Assembly (NCBI GenBank): GCA_031266315.1
Contig: JAISBG010000120.1
Coordinates: 1 to 8,093 of the forward strand
Direction: 5' to 3'
Length of the DNA stretch: 8,093 bases
Source: Planctomycetaceae bacterium
GTDB taxonomy: Bacteria; Planctomycetota; Planctomycetia; Pirellulales; Thermoguttaceae
Part shown: positions 6,325 to 8,093 of the stretch, in pieces
Numbering within the stretch: position 1 is the stretch's first letter
Layout: each line of letters begins with the position of its first letter
Program-made: the position numbers and the translations under genes
Notes under the pieces: generated by a model
Database searches by the model: none
What the model was told of the DNA's origin: nothing
What the model saw: the letters and a program-made list of their open reading frames with translations, nothing else

Positions 6325-7530
6325 ATGTCTTCATTTAAATTAACACTGATTCTTATTGTTTTTTCGGTTGTAATTGGAGTTTTGGTTGGGATTGGAACAT
6401 CAATTTCCGCGCTCACGATTAACGGTTGGAATCCTGAACTGGAATACAAAAAACACGCTGATATTATGTTGGAAGCGGCGGCGAAGGCGTCCAATCCGAA
6501 CGCTAAAGCATTGGTCGAAAATTCCGTTTATGATTTCGGAATCAAAGGCGTTCAGGAAAAAGGACAACACAATTTTCCGATCAAAAATGTCGGAACCGCC
6601 GTTCTGACGCTTGAAGTGAACCGGACAACCTGTACTTGTACAGGTATTGATCTTTCGTCCAAAAGTCTTAAACCCGGTGATACGGCAATTGCCACTGTTC
6701 GTTACGACGCGGAAAGAGCAACCACCGGTCCCTATCAACAAGGCGGAACTATTGTAACAAATGATCCTGAAAACCGTGAAATTGTTCTTTCGGTCAAGGG
6801 AATTTTCACTTCGCCGATTGTTGTCAGTCCCGGTTCCGTTTTGTTTCCAACAATTCCCGCTTCGGAATCCCGTTCTGCGCCGATTCGGTTTTACGGTTTC
6901 GAAAAAACGCCGCTCCAACTCGAAAATCCCGAATGGAATGACCACGAACATTTTGAATTTCATCTGCAACCTTCGGAATTGAACGAAGCCGATCAAGCCG
7001 ATTCCATGCGAAAAAACGCCGGTTCCGTTTTTGAAGGTCGTGTAACAGTAAAACCGGGGTTGCCGGTAGGAACGTTTCAGGAAAAATTCTTTTTCAAATC
7101 GAATTATTCCAGCGAACCGACCTTTGAACTTTCGGTTCGCGGACAAATCACCGGCAGTGGCGTTTCCATTTCCGGTTCGGGGTTCAACAAAGAAACCGGT
7201 TCCGTGTTAATGGGCAAAACAGTTATCGGACAAAAAATAGTTAAAGATGTTTCCGTTCAGTTTACCGGAACCGCCGCGTTTCGTGCCGATCTGAAAATCA
7301 AGGAAGTTCGACCGGCGTGGCTAAAAACAACCTTGTCGGAACCGCGTGATATTGGCGGCGAATCAGTTCGGCGGCGTTTATATTCGTTGACGCTTGAAGT
7401 GCCGACCGACGCTCCGGTGTGTAACTTTCTCAAATCGGACGAAGAAAATGTCGCAATGATTACACTTGAAACCGGTCTTGATGATACTCCTATATTAAAA
7501 CTTCCCGTTCAGTTCGCCGTCGAACAATAA
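6325..7530 (+). CDS. DUF1573 domain protein, membrane-anchored or secreted
   Basis: 401 residues. An N-terminal hydrophobic helix (about 5-27) follows a short basic start and may be a signal anchor or uncleaved signal, placing the rest in the periplasm. A DUF1573 Ig-like domain (about 67-161) begins Y-D-F-G (69-72). It includes N-V-G-T-A-V-L-T-L, the T-T-C-T-C-T motif with C103 and C105, P-G-D-T, and T-N-D-P (145-148) near the end of the domain. Two further beta-rich regions (about 162-275 and 276-401) look like diverged domains of the same type but lack the cysteine pair. The family is common in planctomycetes and Bacteroidetes. Its biochemical role is not established; the C-x-C could bind metal or form a disulfide. 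The ATG is favoured because the hydrophobic segment starts at once; GGCGGA upstream is too distant for a normal ribosome site. nusB follows after 46 nt. Confidence 0.88.
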   Translation: MSSFKLTLILIVFSVVIGVLVGIGTSISALTINGWNPELEYKKHADIMLEAAAKASNPNAKALVENSVYDFGIKGVQEKGQHNFPIKNVGTAVLTLEVNRTTCTCTGIDLSSKSLKPGDTAIATVRYDAERATTGPYQQGGTIVTNDPENREIVLSVKGIFTSPIVVSPGSVLFPTIPASESRSAPIRFYGFEKTPLQLENPEWNDHEHFEFHLQPSELNEADQADSMRKNAGSVFEGRVTVKPGLPVGTFQEKFFFKSNYSSEPTFELSVRGQITGSGVSISGSGFNKETGSVLMGKTVIGQKIVKDVSVQFTGTAAFRADLKIKEVRPAWLKTTLSEPRDIGGESVRRRLYSLTLEVPTDAPVCNFLKSDEENVAMITLETGLDDTPILKLPVQFAVEQ

Positions 7531-7576
7531 ACAAAACAATAAATACGAATCGTTCCTAAATCATTCTCATTCTAAT

Positions 7577-8020
7577 ATGGAAACAATTAATCTATCTGAA
7601 GACCGTTCAAAGGGAAAATACACCAATCGGAGTTTAGCGCGAACGGTTGCATTCCAGATGCTTTATCAGGACGATCTGAACCCCGGTTCGCGTGAACAAT
7701 TTACCGAATCGTTTTTGAAACAGGAACTCCCCAATTACGAACCGCTTCTCCGTTTTGCCAGAACACTGGTCAACGGAACCGCCGAAAAAAAAGAACAAAT
7801 TGATACACTTTTAGCCGATCTTGCCCGACATTGGTCGTTATCCCGAATGAATGTTACAGACCGCAGTATCTTGAGAATTGCGGTTTACGAAATTTTGTTC
7901 ATGGACACGCCCAAACCGATTGTGATCAACGAAGCCGTCGAACTGGCTAAAAAATTCGGAACCGAACAATCCGCATCGTTCGTCAACGGAATCCTAGATA
8001 AAGTTATCGACAATAAATAG
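7577..8020 (+). CDS. nusB: Transcription antitermination factor NusB
   Basis: A 147-residue, all-helical protein of normal NusB length. With NusE (S10), NusB binds boxA RNA and supports antitermination and processing in rRNA operons. Diagnostic segments are R-S-L-A-R-T-V-A-F-Q-M-L-Y-Q (18-31), W-S-L-S-R-M-N-V-T-D-R (86-96) running into S-I-L-R-I-A-V-Y-E-I-L (97-107), I-N-E-A-V-E-L-A-K-K-F-G (117-128), and S-F-V-N-G-I-L-D-K-V (134-143). All are intact. About 17 residues precede the first helix, a modest N-terminal extension. No Shine-Dalgarno sequence is visible before the ATG. It is probably co-transcribed with the DUF1573 gene, since the 46-nt gap has no hairpin. The usual ribH partner is not upstream; the downstream neighbour lies outside the window. 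Confidence 0.96.
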   Translation: METINLSEDRSKGKYTNRSLARTVAFQMLYQDDLNPGSREQFTESFLKQELPNYEPLLRFARTLVNGTAEKKEQIDTLLADLARHWSLSRMNVTDRSILRIAVYEILFMDTPKPIVINEAVELAKKFGTEQSASFVNGILDKVIDNK

Positions 8021-8064
8021 TTACACAATAGTTTATGTGCAATAAACATCGAAATCCAAACTCT

Positions 8065-8092
8065 ATTCACTATTAATTATTCACTATTAACT
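8065..8092. repeat. Two tandem 14-bp units after nusB
   Basis: ATTCACTATTAATT is followed directly by ATTCACTATTAACT, which differs at one base. The window ends one base later, so more copies may follow. It is AT-rich and noncoding, with unknown function. Confidence 0.6.
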
Positions 8093-8093
8093 A

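Noticed and set aside
6400..7146. A 248-codon open frame on the minus strand inside the DUF1573 gene
   Set aside because: Low-complexity, basic and phenylalanine-rich translation with no recognisable domain, lying wholly antisense to a well-supported gene. It is a shadow of the coding frame.
8031..8047. GTTTAT-GTGCA-ATAAAC hairpin after nusB as a terminator
   Set aside because: Only six mostly A/T pairs and no T-run after it; too weak to call.

Overview
The window reads as chromosomal DNA of a low-GC, Gram-negative-type bacterium, most likely an uncultured planctomycete or a close PVC relative. This is inferred from a DUF1573 protein with a C-x-C motif, an outer-membrane beta-barrel, lipid-linked sugar enzymes, weak or absent Shine-Dalgarno sequences, and one long N-terminal export sequence. 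No rRNA, tRNA, CRISPR array or transposase gene was seen.

The left half (about 1-4580) is a minus-strand envelope-glycan module. In transcription order it holds a membrane-anchored GT2 polyprenyl-phosphate sugar transferase (3293-4369), a YdjC/ChbG-family sugar deacetylase 7 nt downstream (2374-3285), and, after a 517-nt gap, an ArnT-like GT39 membrane transferase (267-1856). This is the enzyme set of the Francisella FlmF2/NaxD/FlmK and Bordetella LgmA/C/B routes. Those routes load N-acetylhexosamine onto undecaprenyl phosphate, deacetylate it, and transfer the free hexosamine to lipid A phosphate. By analogy the module should add an amino sugar to a periplasmic acceptor.

The gene boundaries in this half carry palindromic repeats. 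Two diverged copies of one element of about 150 bp, in the same orientation (1-160 and 4431-4579), bracket the three-gene module. A different element (1961-2190), made of six small hairpins in mirror order, sits between the deacetylase and GT39 genes. In both families stems are kept while their bases change, so hairpin structure seems to be what is conserved.

The middle (4628-6038) holds a minus-strand outer-membrane barrel gene that appears split. A signal-peptide ORF (5796-6038) ends in a stop 13 nt before a run of 15 C (sense strand), and the barrel continues in the +1 frame. This may be a frameshift mutation, a sequencing or assembly error, or (less likely) recoding.

The right part is transcribed from the plus strand, divergently from the porin: a membrane-anchored or secreted DUF1573 protein (6325-7530), then nusB (7577-8020), 46 nt apart with no terminator between them.
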